Shown here in pieces: positions 7,933 through 16,218 of a DNA stretch of 64,000 bases. Source of the DNA: Schlegelella_A sp036272325 (GTDB lineage Bacteria > Pseudomonadota > Gammaproteobacteria > Burkholderiales > Burkholderiaceae_C); contig DATAYY010000166.1 of assembly GCA_036272325.1 (NCBI GenBank), positions 1 to 64,000 on the forward strand, in the 5' to 3' direction. The notes below the pieces were generated by a model that worked only from the letters and a program-made list of their open reading frames with translations, was not told the DNA's origin and searched no databases. The position numbers and the translations under genes are program-made. Every line of letters starts with the position of its first letter. Position 1 is the stretch's first letter.

Positions 7933-9632
7933 GCCGTCTCTGTCTCTCGTTGCATGCGTTCGGGCGCGGAAACGCCGAGCACGGCGAGACCGTTGCGCAG
8001 GATCTGCCGCGTCGCCGCGAGCAGCGCGAGGCGCGCCCGCGCCAGCACCGCATCGTCGACCAGGAAACGCTCCGCCGCGTAGTAGCTGTGAAAGGTCGCC
8101 GCCAACTCGCGCAGGTAGAACGTGACCTCGTGCGGCGCCAGGCCTGCCGCTGCGGCAGCGAGCATCGTCGGGTACTCGGCGAGCTTGCGCAGGAGCGCCG
8201 TCTCGCTTGGCGCCGCGAGTCGCGCGAGATCGGCGTCGCCGAGTGCCGCCGCGTCGCCGCCCTGGGCGCGATACTGCTCCAGCACCGAGCAGATCCGCGC
8301 GTGCGCGTACTGGACGTAGAAGACCGGGTTCTCGTCGTTCTGCTTGAGCGCGAGGTCGACGTCGAAGGTGAACTCGGTGTCGGCCTTCCTGCCCAGCATG
8401 AAGAAGCGGACCGCGTCGCGGCTCGTCCAGTCGATCAGGTCGCGCAGGGTCACGTATGCGCCGGCGCGCTTGGAGATCTTCACCTCCTGGCCGCCACGTT
8501 CGACACGCACCATCGTGTTGAGCACGTAGTCCGGATAGCGCGCCGGCACGCCGGCACCCGCCGCCTGCAGGCCGGCGCGAACGCGCGCAATGGTGCCGTG
8601 GTGGTCGGTGCCCTGGATGTTGATCGCCTTGGTGAAACCGCGCTCGAACTTGGCGAGGTGGTAGGCGACGTCGGGCACGAAGTAGGTGTAGCTGCCGTCG
8701 GACTTGCGCATCACGCGGTCCTTGTCGTCGCCATACTCGGTCGTGCGCAGCCAGAGCGCGCCGCCCTCTTCGTAAGTCTTGCCGGCGGCGACGAGCCGCT
8801 CGACCGTCGCCTCGACGCGACCGCTCGCGTACAGGCTCGACTCGAGATAGTAGTTGTCGAAGCGGACGCCGAATGCCTGCAGGTCGAGGTCCTGCTCGTG
8901 GCGCAGGTAGGCGACCGCGAACTGGCGGATGCCGTCGAGGTCGTCGCGCCGGCCGGAGGCGGCGAAGCTGCGGTCGTCGGCGCGGACGGTCTTGCCGGCA
9001 GCGAAGTCGGCGGCGATGTCGGCGACATAGTCACCGTTGTATGCAGACTCGGGCCAGCCGGGGTCGCCCGGGGTCAGGCCATCGAGACGCGCCTTGACCG
9101 AGACCGCGAGCGTCGCGATCTGCACCCCGGCGTCGTTGTAATAGAACTCGCGGACGACGCGCCGGCCCTGCGTCTCGAGCAGGTTGCAGATCGCGTCGCC
9201 GAGCGCTGCCTGGCGCGCATGGCCGACGTGCAGCGGCCCGGTCGGATTCGCCGACACGAACTCGACGATCACCGGATCACCGCTCGCGCTGCGGGTGCCG
9301 AACGCCGCGCCGCCGGCGAGCACCTCGGCGACGAGCCGCTGCCGAGCAGCCGCTCGCAGATGGAGGTTGATGAATCCCGGGCCCGCGACCTCGATCGACT
9401 CGACCCAGCGCTCGACCGCGCTCTTCGCGCGCAGGGCGGCGATCAGCTCGGCCGCGACCTCGCGCGGATTTCGCCGTTGCGTCCTGGCGAGCGGCATCGC
9501 CGCGGTGACGGCGAGGTCGCCATGGTCGGCCTGGCGCGGGGTCTCGAACGCTGCGGTCAAGGGATGGCCCGGGCTGACTTCGGCGATCGCCGCACGCAGC
9601 GCGTCGAGCAGTTCTTCACGGGCCACCATCAT
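7929..9632 (-). CDS. argS: arginyl-tRNA synthetase
   Basis: A 567-residue class I synthetase of normal length. It has the N-terminal Add-1 tRNA-recognition domain, the HIGH motif as ANPTGPLHVGHARQAALGD (around residues 130-148), a degenerate KMSKS as KISKRAGAYVTLRD, and the C-terminal DALR anticodon-binding domain ending VLGVSAPERM. The reaction charges tRNA-Arg with arginine in the cytoplasm. It leads the argS / SPOR / dsbA block and is divergent from the kinase gene across about 120 bases. Confidence 0.97.
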   Translation of the reverse strand: MMVAREELLDALRAAIAEVSPGHPLTAAFETPRQADHGDLAVTAAMPLARTQRRNPREVAAELIAALRAKSAVERWVESIEVAGPGFINLHLRAAARQRLVAEVLAGGAAFGTRSASGDPVIVEFVSANPTGPLHVGHARQAALGDAICNLLETQGRRVVREFYYNDAGVQIATLAVSVKARLDGLTPGDPGWPESAYNGDYVADIAADFAAGKTVRADDRSFAASGRRDDLDGIRQFAVAYLRHEQDLDLQAFGVRFDNYYLESSLYASGRVEATVERLVAAGKTYEEGGALWLRTTEYGDDKDRVMRKSDGSYTYFVPDVAYHLAKFERGFTKAINIQGTDHHGTIARVRAGLQAAGAGVPARYPDYVLNTMVRVERGGQEVKISKRAGAYVTLRDLIDWTSRDAVRFFMLGRKADTEFTFDVDLALKQNDENPVFYVQYAHARICSVLEQYRAQGGDAAALGDADLARLAAPSETALLRKLAEYPTMLAAAAAGLAPHEVTFYLRELAATFHSYYAAERFLVDDAVLARARLALLAATRQILRNGLAVLGVSAPERMQRETETA

Positions 9633-9755
9633 CGACTCGATTCTACGAGGGGGCCTCGGACGATCGTCGCGCGTAACCGGAAGTCACTCGCAAGCGTGAA
9701 TAAGGCAATGTCCGCGCCGTCGTCGGCGTGCCACGCGAGACGCGCGAATGCAAGA

Positions 9756-11147
9756 ATGCCGCCGCCACACACCGCCACGATGTCCGTCGCAGCGCCCGCC
9801 GTCGTCCACGCCGAAGCATCGGCCGGGGCCGCGGCACTGCCGGCCCAGATCGGCAAGTACCGCGTCCTCGGCCGTCTCGGCGACGGCGCGACGAGCGAAG
9901 TCTTCCTCGGCTACGACGACTTCCAGCGCCGGAACGTCGCCATCAAGCGAGTCCGCGCGCCGACCGGAGGCGATCCGGCCGACGGCCACTATTCGGAGCG
10001 CTTCTTCGCCGCCGAGGCGGCGCTCGTCGGCAGGCTGCAGCACCCCAACGTCGTCCAGATCTTCGACGCGGTGCCCGACCCGGTCGCGCCGTACCTGGTG
10101 ATGGAGTACGTCGCCGGCAGCACGCTCAGGCCGTATTGCCGCGCCGACCAGCTACTCTCGCTCGAGCTGATCGTCGAGATCGGCTTCAAGTGCGCGATGG
10201 CGCTCGGCTATGTCTACCGCCAGGGCCTGATCCATCGCGACGTCAAGCCCGCCAATCTGCTCACCGTCCTCACCAACGGGATCATCACCGACGTCAAGAT
10301 CACCGACTTCGGCAGCGTGCTGAACCTCGGCTCCGACGTCACGCAGATCCACCGTGTCGGTTCGCTCGCCTACATGTCGCCCGAGCAGCTCGACGGCGGC
10401 ACCATCGATTGCCGCGCCGACATCTACTCGCTCGGCGCCGTGCTCTACCACCTCATCGCCGGCCGGCCGCTGTTCGACGCGCAGACGCAGTCGGCGATGA
10501 TGCATCAGATCTACAACGTCAAGCCGGCGGCGCTCGCGGGCGCGCGCGCCGGCGTCACGCAAGGCCTCGACGACGTCATCCAGAAGGCGCTCGCCAAGCA
10601 GCCGGGCGGGCGCTACAACGACTGGGACGAGTTCGCGCAGGCGATCTCGGCGCTGGTCACGACGCAGCAGGTGCCGCGCGGCCAGTTCCAGGGTGTGCTC
10701 GACTCCGAGCGCTTCACCCTGCTGCGCACGCTCGAGTTCTTCGCCAACTTCGGCGACGTCGAGCTCTGGGAAGTCGTGCACCGTGCGAAGTGGCAGCGCT
10801 TCCACTTCGGCCACGCGCTCTACCGCAAGGGCGAAGAGGGCAACAGCTTTCACATCATCGCGCAGGGCGAGGTCGAGGTCTTCCGCGACGGCAAGAAGGT
10901 CGCCCAGCTCGGCGCCGGTACATCGGTCGGCGAGATGGCGTACCTCGCGCCGAGCGCGGAGCTGAAGAGGCACAGCACCGACGTGATCGTCACCGAGCCG
11001 GCGACGACGATCTCGTTCACGCCCGACACGCTGCTGCAACTGAGCCCGAACACGCGCCACCTGTTCCACGACTCCTTCATCAAGGTGCTCGTGCGCCGGC
11101 TGCACACGGCGCACGAAGCGCTCGCGCATCCGCGCCGCATCTTCTAG
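9756..11147 (+). CDS. serine/threonine protein kinase fused to a cyclic-nucleotide-binding domain
   Basis: About 463 residues. Residues ~30-300 form a Hanks-type kinase: P-loop GRLGDGATSEVFLGYDDF, ATP-lysine in VAIKRV, catalytic loop HRDVKPANLL, metal-binding DFGS, and activation/P+1 segment RVGSLAYMSPEQL. Residues ~330-455 form a CAP_ED (cNMP-binding-type) beta-barrel with a phosphate-binding-cassette-like stretch GTSVGEMAYLAP. There is no membrane helix or PASTA domain. Start is uncertain: in-frame ATGs at 9708, 9756 and 9780, none with a strong ribosome-binding site. Divergent from argS and standing alone. Whether it binds cAMP, c-di-GMP or another ligand cannot be told. Confidence 0.88.
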   Translation: MPPPHTATMSVAAPAVVHAEASAGAAALPAQIGKYRVLGRLGDGATSEVFLGYDDFQRRNVAIKRVRAPTGGDPADGHYSERFFAAEAALVGRLQHPNVVQIFDAVPDPVAPYLVMEYVAGSTLRPYCRADQLLSLELIVEIGFKCAMALGYVYRQGLIHRDVKPANLLTVLTNGIITDVKITDFGSVLNLGSDVTQIHRVGSLAYMSPEQLDGGTIDCRADIYSLGAVLYHLIAGRPLFDAQTQSAMMHQIYNVKPAALAGARAGVTQGLDDVIQKALAKQPGGRYNDWDEFAQAISALVTTQQVPRGQFQGVLDSERFTLLRTLEFFANFGDVELWEVVHRAKWQRFHFGHALYRKGEEGNSFHIIAQGEVEVFRDGKKVAQLGAGTSVGEMAYLAPSAELKRHSTDVIVTEPATTISFTPDTLLQLSPNTRHLFHDSFIKVLVRRLHTAHEALAHPRRIF

Positions 11148-11283
11148 TGGCGCGCCCCGACGCGGCACGGTCCTTGCCGTGCTGCCGGTCGGCCAGCCTT
11201 GTCGCGTCGCCGCCACCTGTGGTCCAATCCCGCCGGCTGCCGCGCGCTGGTGCGGCTTCGAGCATCAACTCCGGAGACTTTTC

Positions 11284-11616
11284 ATGAAGCAACTGATCAC
11301 GCTGTCTGCGGCGCTGGCACTGGCGCTCTCGACCTCGGCGTTCGCCGCCTCGCACAAGGAAGCTCCGGCGATGGCGTCGGGCGCGAGTGCGCCGATGGCC
11401 GCGCCGGCGGCCGCGCCGATGGCTGCGGGCGGCAGCTGCGCGACCATGGCCGCGGACAAGAAGCTCGCCGGTGCGGCCAAGACCAGCTTCATGAAGAAGT
11501 GCGAGGGCGACGCGACCGCTTCCTGCGACGCCAAGGCGGCCGAGAAGAAGCTCGCCGGCGCCGCCAAGACGAGCTTCACCAAGAAATGCGTCGCCGACGC
11601 CCAGGCCGCCAAGTAG
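11284..11616 (+). CDS. PsiF-repeat exported protein
   Basis: A 110-residue secreted protein with signal peptide MKQLITLSAALALALSTSAF, cut after AFA. A low-complexity Ala/Met/Pro spacer follows, then two near-identical PsiF repeats: AADKKLAGAAKTSFMKKC and AAEKKLAGAAKTSFTKKC. PsiF is annotated as phosphate-starvation-inducible in E. coli, but its function is unknown. Four cysteines (two per repeat) suggest intra-repeat disulfides in the periplasm. ATG 11284 is preceded by CCGGAGACTTTTC, a usable GGAG ribosome-binding site. The gene stands alone. Confidence 0.85.
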   Translation: MKQLITLSAALALALSTSAFAASHKEAPAMASGASAPMAAPAAAPMAAGGSCATMAADKKLAGAAKTSFMKKCEGDATASCDAKAAEKKLAGAAKTSFTKKCVADAQAAK

Positions 11617-11633
11617 ATCGTTCGCCGGGCACG

Positions 11634-11654
11634 GGCGGCGACGCCGCGCCCGGC
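11634..11654 (+). terminator. GC-rich hairpin after the PsiF-like gene
   Basis: Inverted repeat GCCGGGC / GCCCGGC (7-bp arms) with an additional inner stem, 18 bases after the PsiF-like stop codon. There is no T-run, so termination strength is uncertain. It lies before the haloacid dehalogenase gene on the same strand. Confidence 0.45.
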
Positions 11655-11703
11655 ATGACCTAACCGGCCGAGCGCGGTCCGGCGCTTGGCATAAATTAGC
11701 GCC

Positions 11704-12408
11704 ATGGAAGCCACGCCGGTCCCGGTGCTGCGCGCCGTGCTCTTCGATGCATACGGCACGCTGTTCGACGTCTACAGCATCGGCGCCGCCGCCGAGCGGA
11801 TCTTTCCCGGCCATGGCGAGCGCCTCGCCGTTCTCTGGCGCGACAAGCAGATCGAGTACACGCGGCTGACATCGATGAGCGGCCAGCCGCGCAGCTTTCG
11901 CGACTGCACGCGCGCCGGCTTGCGCTACGCCACGCGCCGCTTCGGCCTGCCGCTCGACGACACCGCCGAGCGCGAGCTGATGGGCGGCTACGAGCGGCTC
12001 GCCCTCTTCCCCGAAAACCGCGCCGTGCTGGTCGAGTTGCAGAAGCGCGGCGTTCGCGCCGGCATCCTCAGCAACGGCGACCCCGACATGCTCGATGCCG
12101 TCGTCCGCCACGCCGATCTCGCGGGGCTCGTCGATCCGGTGCTGAGCGTCGAGGGCACCGGCCGCTTCAAGACCGACCCGGCGACCTACGCCGTCGGCAC
12201 CCATGCGCTCGGGCTCGCCGCCGCCGATGTGCTGTTCGTCTCGAGCAATTGCTGGGACGCGATCGGCGCCACCTGGTTCGGCTACACGACGTTGTGGATC
12301 AACCGCTTCGGCCTGCCGCTCGACGAGCTCGGCGCGCGGCCGACGCGCACCGGCACCAAGCTCACCGACGTGCTCGATTTCTTCGCTTCCGAGAGATTCG
12401 CTCCATGA
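11704..12408 (+). CDS. haloacid dehalogenase, type II
   Basis: A 234-residue HAD-superfamily hydrolase of the L-2-haloacid dehalogenase subgroup. The nucleophile Asp lies in LFDAYGTLFDVYSIG (residues ~14-28), the second motif is ILSNGDPDML, the lysine motif is FKTDPATYAVG, and the closing motif is FVSSNCWDAIGATWFGY followed by LWINRFGLP. The family hydrolyses (S)-2-haloacids to (R)-2-hydroxyacids through an aspartyl ester. ATG 11704; its TGA overlaps the malate synthase ATG by 4 nt, an unusual pairing that could link 2-haloacid breakdown to glyoxylate/C2 metabolism (inference). Confidence 0.87.
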   Translation: MEATPVPVLRAVLFDAYGTLFDVYSIGAAAERIFPGHGERLAVLWRDKQIEYTRLTSMSGQPRSFRDCTRAGLRYATRRFGLPLDDTAERELMGGYERLALFPENRAVLVELQKRGVRAGILSNGDPDMLDAVVRHADLAGLVDPVLSVEGTGRFKTDPATYAVGTHALGLAAADVLFVSSNCWDAIGATWFGYTTLWINRFGLPLDELGARPTRTGTKLTDVLDFFASERFAP

Positions 12409-14003
12409 CGACGACGCTCGACCTTCCTGCCGGCGTGCAGATCAACGCTCCCGTGCTGCCGGGCTTCGAGACCATCCTCACGCGGCCAGCGCTCGAGCTC
12501 GTCGCCCTCCTCCATCGCGCCTTCGATCCGCGCCGCCAGCAGCTGCTCGCCCTGCGGGGCGATCGCGCGCAGCGGCTCGACGCCGGCGAGCGCCCGGACT
12601 TCCTTGCCGAGACGGCCGACATCCGCGCCCGCGACTGGAAGATCGCACCGGTGCCGGCGGCACTGCAATGCCGCCGCGTCGAGATCACCGGTCCGGTCGA
12701 TGCCAAGATGGTCATCAACGCCTTCAATTCGGGCGCCGACTCGTACATGACCGACTTCGAGGACTCGAACTCGCCGCTCTGGACGAACCAGATCCAGGGC
12801 CAGATCAACATCATGCAGGCGATCCGGCGCACGCTCTCCTTCGAGCAGGAGACGGCCGCGGGCACGAAGGCCTACAAGCTGAACGAGAAGATCGCGACGC
12901 TGCAAGTGCGCCCGCGAGGCTGGCACCTCGACGAGAAGCACGTCACGGTCGATGGCAGAAGAGTCCACGGCGGCATCTTCGACTTCGCGCTCTTCATGGT
13001 CCACAACGCCACCGAGCTGCTCGCGCGCGGCGCCGGACCGTACTTCTACCTGCCGAAAGTCGAGAGCCATCTCGAGGCGAGGCTCTGGAACGACATCTTC
13101 GTGACGACGCAGAACCACCTCGGCATCCCGCAAGGGACGATCAAGGCGACGGTGCTGATCGAGACGATCCTCGCCGCGTTCGAGATGGACGAGATCCTCT
13201 GGGAGCTGCGCGATCACTCGGCCGGCCTCAACGCCGGGCGCTGGGACTACATCTTCAGCTGCATCAAGAAGTTCAAGCTCGACCGGAGCTTCTGCCTCGC
13301 CGACCGGGCGAAAGTGACGATGACGGCGCCGTTCATGCGCGCCTACGCATTGCTGCTGCTGAAGATCTGCCACCGGCGCGGCGCGCCGGCGATCGGCGGC
13401 ATGAGCGCGCTGATCCCGATCAAGAACGATCCGGTGAAGAACGAGTTGGCGATGGCGGGAATCATCTCGGACAAACGGCGCGATGCGGAAGACGGCTACG
13501 ACGGCGGCTGGGTCGCGCACCCGGGGCTGGTCGAGCCGGCGATGAAGGAGTTCGTCGCCGTTCTCGGCGACCGCGCCAACCAGTTCGGCAAGCAGAAGCC
13601 CGAGGTCGACGTCAAGGCGGCCGACCTGCTCGACTTCAGGCCCGAGAAGCCGATCACCGAGGAGGGCCTCAGGATGAACATCAACGTCGGCATCCACTAC
13701 CTCGGTGCCTGGCTCGCGGGCAACGGCTGCGTGCCGATCCACAACCTGATGGAAGATGCCGCGACCGCCGAGATCAGCCGCTCGCAGGTCTGGCAATGGA
13801 TCCGTTCGCCGAAGGGCGTTCTCGACGACGGCCGCAAGGTCACCGCGGAACTCGTCCGCCGGCTCGTTCCCGAAGAGCTCGCCAAGATCAAGGCGGGCGG
13901 CTTCGCCGGCAAGTTCGACCGCGCCGCGGAGATCTTCACCCGGATGAGCACGCAGGAAGACTTCGCCGAATTCCTGACGCTGCCGCTCTACGAAGAGCTC
14001 TGA
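12405..14003 (+). CDS. aceB: malate synthase A
   Basis: A 532-residue cytoplasmic enzyme that condenses glyoxylate with acetyl-CoA to malate in the glyoxylate shunt. The length and motifs are those of the A isoform: NSGADSYMTDFEDSNSPLW, the catalytic stretch GPYFYLPKVESHLEARLW, TVLIETILAAFEMDEIL, GRWDYIFSCIKKF and GGMSALIPIKND. ATG 12405 overlaps the upstream dehalogenase stop. No isocitrate lyase gene is in the window, so the shunt partner must be elsewhere. Confidence 0.95.
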   Translation: MTTTLDLPAGVQINAPVLPGFETILTRPALELVALLHRAFDPRRQQLLALRGDRAQRLDAGERPDFLAETADIRARDWKIAPVPAALQCRRVEITGPVDAKMVINAFNSGADSYMTDFEDSNSPLWTNQIQGQINIMQAIRRTLSFEQETAAGTKAYKLNEKIATLQVRPRGWHLDEKHVTVDGRRVHGGIFDFALFMVHNATELLARGAGPYFYLPKVESHLEARLWNDIFVTTQNHLGIPQGTIKATVLIETILAAFEMDEILWELRDHSAGLNAGRWDYIFSCIKKFKLDRSFCLADRAKVTMTAPFMRAYALLLLKICHRRGAPAIGGMSALIPIKNDPVKNELAMAGIISDKRRDAEDGYDGGWVAHPGLVEPAMKEFVAVLGDRANQFGKQKPEVDVKAADLLDFRPEKPITEEGLRMNINVGIHYLGAWLAGNGCVPIHNLMEDAATAEISRSQVWQWIRSPKGVLDDGRKVTAELVRRLVPEELAKIKAGGFAGKFDRAAEIFTRMSTQEDFAEFLTLPLYEEL

Positions 14004-14135
14004 TCCGCGCGGCTCGTCCCCCGCTTTTGGCAGTGCGTCGCGAGGACCGCGGCCGTGCGCCAGTACCGCCGTAGAGTGATGCCCCGTCACCACGTGCCGG
14101 CACGGCCGTGGCCGGGAACAGACCGAAGGACTCCG

Positions 14136-16157
14136 ATGAAGCGTCTTCTTCTCGTGCTCGCGTGCTCCGCTGCGCTCCTCGCCGGCTGTGCCGCGATCCG
14201 GCCCGTGCATTCAGGAATCGACCTCGGCGGCGGCGATCCGACGGTGCGACCACAGGACGACCTGTACGCCCGCGTCAATGGCAAGTGGGTGAGGACGACC
14301 GAGATTCCGGCCGACAAGTCCTACATCGGGTCATGGGTCTCGATCGAGGACGCCGTACAGGAGCAGCTGCATGGCTTGCTCGAGGCTGCGGCGTCGCAGC
14401 GCGCCGACGCGGACGCACGCCGCATCGCCGACCTCTATGCGAGCTTCATGGACGAAGCCGCGGTCGAGCGGGCGGGGTTGGCGCCGCTCGCCGCCGAGCT
14501 GGCGGCGATCGACGCGATCGCGTCGCCGGCCGAGCTCGGCCGCGCCATGGGGCGCCTCGAGCGGCTTGGCGTCGACATGCCGTTTCACGTCGGCATCGAG
14601 CAGGACGCGCGCGACGCGACGCGCTACGTGCCGGTTCTCGGCCAGGGCGGCCTCGGCCTGCCCGATCGCGACTACTACCTCGTCACGACCGACGCCAAGT
14701 TCGCGGCCGCACGCAGCAGCTACGCCGCCTACCTGACGAAGCTCCTGCAACTGGCGAACGCCGGCGACGACGCGGCCGCATCGGCCGCCGCGGTGATCGC
14801 CCTCGAGACGGCGCTCGCCCGCGGCCAGTGGACACGCGTCGACAACCGCGACCCGGTGAAGACCTACAACAAGGTCGAGACGTCGGCGCTCGCGACGCTC
14901 GCGCCGGGGTTCGACTGGGCCGGCTGGCTTTCCGCGATCGGGCTCGCCGGCAAATCAGGCGACGTGGTCGTCAACCAGCCGAGCTATCTCGGCGCGCTGT
15001 CGGCACAACTCGGCGCGACGCCACTGCCGGTGTGGAAGACGTACCTTCGCACGCGTTTGCTGAGTGTCTACGCGCCGTACCTCGGCAAGGAGTTCGTCGA
15101 CGCGCGCTTCGCCTTCGTCGGTACTGCCCTGGCGGGGGTGACCCAGATCGAGCCGCGCTGGAAGCGCGGCGTCGTGCTCGTCGATCGCACGGTCGGCGAA
15201 TCGCTGGGCAAGCGCTACGTCGCGGCCTATTTCCCGCCGCAATCGAAGGCACGGATGGAGCAACTGGTCGCAAATCTGCTCGCCACCTATCGCGAGAGCA
15301 TCGACACGATCGACTGGATGGGCCCGGCGACCAAGAAGGAGGCGCAGGCCAAGCTGGCGACGTTCGCGCCGAAGATCGGCTATCCGAAGCGCTGGATCGA
15401 CTACAGCACCCTCGACATAGAACCCGGAGACCTGGTCGGCAACGTCGAGCGGGCGGACGCCTTCGATTGGGCACGCGACGTCGGCAAGCTCGGCAAGCCC
15501 GTCGATCGCGACGAGTGGTTCATGACGCCGCAGACCGTGAATGCCTACTACAACGCGCTTCTCAATGAGATCGTCTTTCCGGCCGCGATCCTGCAGCCGC
15601 CGATGTTCGACCCGAGGGCCGACGACGCCGTCAACTACGGCGCGATCGGCGCAATCATCGGCCACGAGATCAGCCACGGCTTCGACGACGAGGGCAGCCA
15701 GTACGACGGCACCGGGAACCTGCGCGTCTGGTGGACCGACGAGGATCGCCAACGCTTCGAAGCGAAGACGAAGCTGCTCGTGCAGCAGTACTCGGCGCTC
15801 TCGCCGATCGCCGGCTACACGATCAACGGCGAGCTCACGCTCGGCGAGAACATCGCCGACAACTCCGGGCTCGAGATCGCCTACAAGGCGTACCAGCGAT
15901 CGCTCGGCGGCAGGCCGGCGCCGGTGATCGACGGCATGACCGGCGACGAGCGTTTCTTCTACGGCTTCGCGCAGGCCTATCGCGCCAAGACGCGCGAGTC
16001 GATGCTGCTGACCTGGATCAAGTCCGACCCGCACTCGCCCGACGAGTTTCGCGTCATCGGCACGGTTCGCAATCACTCCGCGTTCTATTCGACGTTCGGT
16101 GTCAGGCCGGGCGACAAGATGTACCTGCCACCGGAGCGGCGCGTCTCGATCTGGTAG
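14136..16157 (+). CDS. M13 (neprilysin/PepO-type) zinc metallopeptidase lipoprotein
   Basis: A 673-residue secreted endopeptidase. The leader MKRLLLVLACSAALLAGCAA has a lipobox (LLAGC), so it is probably anchored to a membrane on the periplasmic side. The N-terminal PepO domain opens VRPQDDLYARVNGKWV. The catalytic domain has the zinc site GAIIGHEISHGFDDEG (HExxH) and the third ligand glutamate in LGENIADNSGLEIAY. Family members cleave short peptides. ATG 14136 gives a clean signal peptide and is preceded by GAAGGACTCCG. Confidence 0.94.
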   Translation: MKRLLLVLACSAALLAGCAAIRPVHSGIDLGGGDPTVRPQDDLYARVNGKWVRTTEIPADKSYIGSWVSIEDAVQEQLHGLLEAAASQRADADARRIADLYASFMDEAAVERAGLAPLAAELAAIDAIASPAELGRAMGRLERLGVDMPFHVGIEQDARDATRYVPVLGQGGLGLPDRDYYLVTTDAKFAAARSSYAAYLTKLLQLANAGDDAAASAAAVIALETALARGQWTRVDNRDPVKTYNKVETSALATLAPGFDWAGWLSAIGLAGKSGDVVVNQPSYLGALSAQLGATPLPVWKTYLRTRLLSVYAPYLGKEFVDARFAFVGTALAGVTQIEPRWKRGVVLVDRTVGESLGKRYVAAYFPPQSKARMEQLVANLLATYRESIDTIDWMGPATKKEAQAKLATFAPKIGYPKRWIDYSTLDIEPGDLVGNVERADAFDWARDVGKLGKPVDRDEWFMTPQTVNAYYNALLNEIVFPAAILQPPMFDPRADDAVNYGAIGAIIGHEISHGFDDEGSQYDGTGNLRVWWTDEDRQRFEAKTKLLVQQYSALSPIAGYTINGELTLGENIADNSGLEIAYKAYQRSLGGRPAPVIDGMTGDERFFYGFAQAYRAKTRESMLLTWIKSDPHSPDEFRVIGTVRNHSAFYSTFGVRPGDKMYLPPERRVSIW

Positions 16158-16218
16158 CCGGCGCACGGTCGCGGCGGCGACAATCGCCCGGGCCGTCCCC
16201 GGATCCTGCTGCTGCGCC

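Noticed and set aside
7950..9700. A long plus-strand open frame running opposite argS and into the kinase gene.
   Set aside because: The part opposite argS is a compositional shadow. Only the part from about 9708 onward shows real kinase homology.
12282..14210. A minus-strand open frame of about 640 codons opposite malate synthase.
   Set aside because: aceB is unmistakable on the plus strand, and the antisense frame is low-complexity without recognisable motifs.
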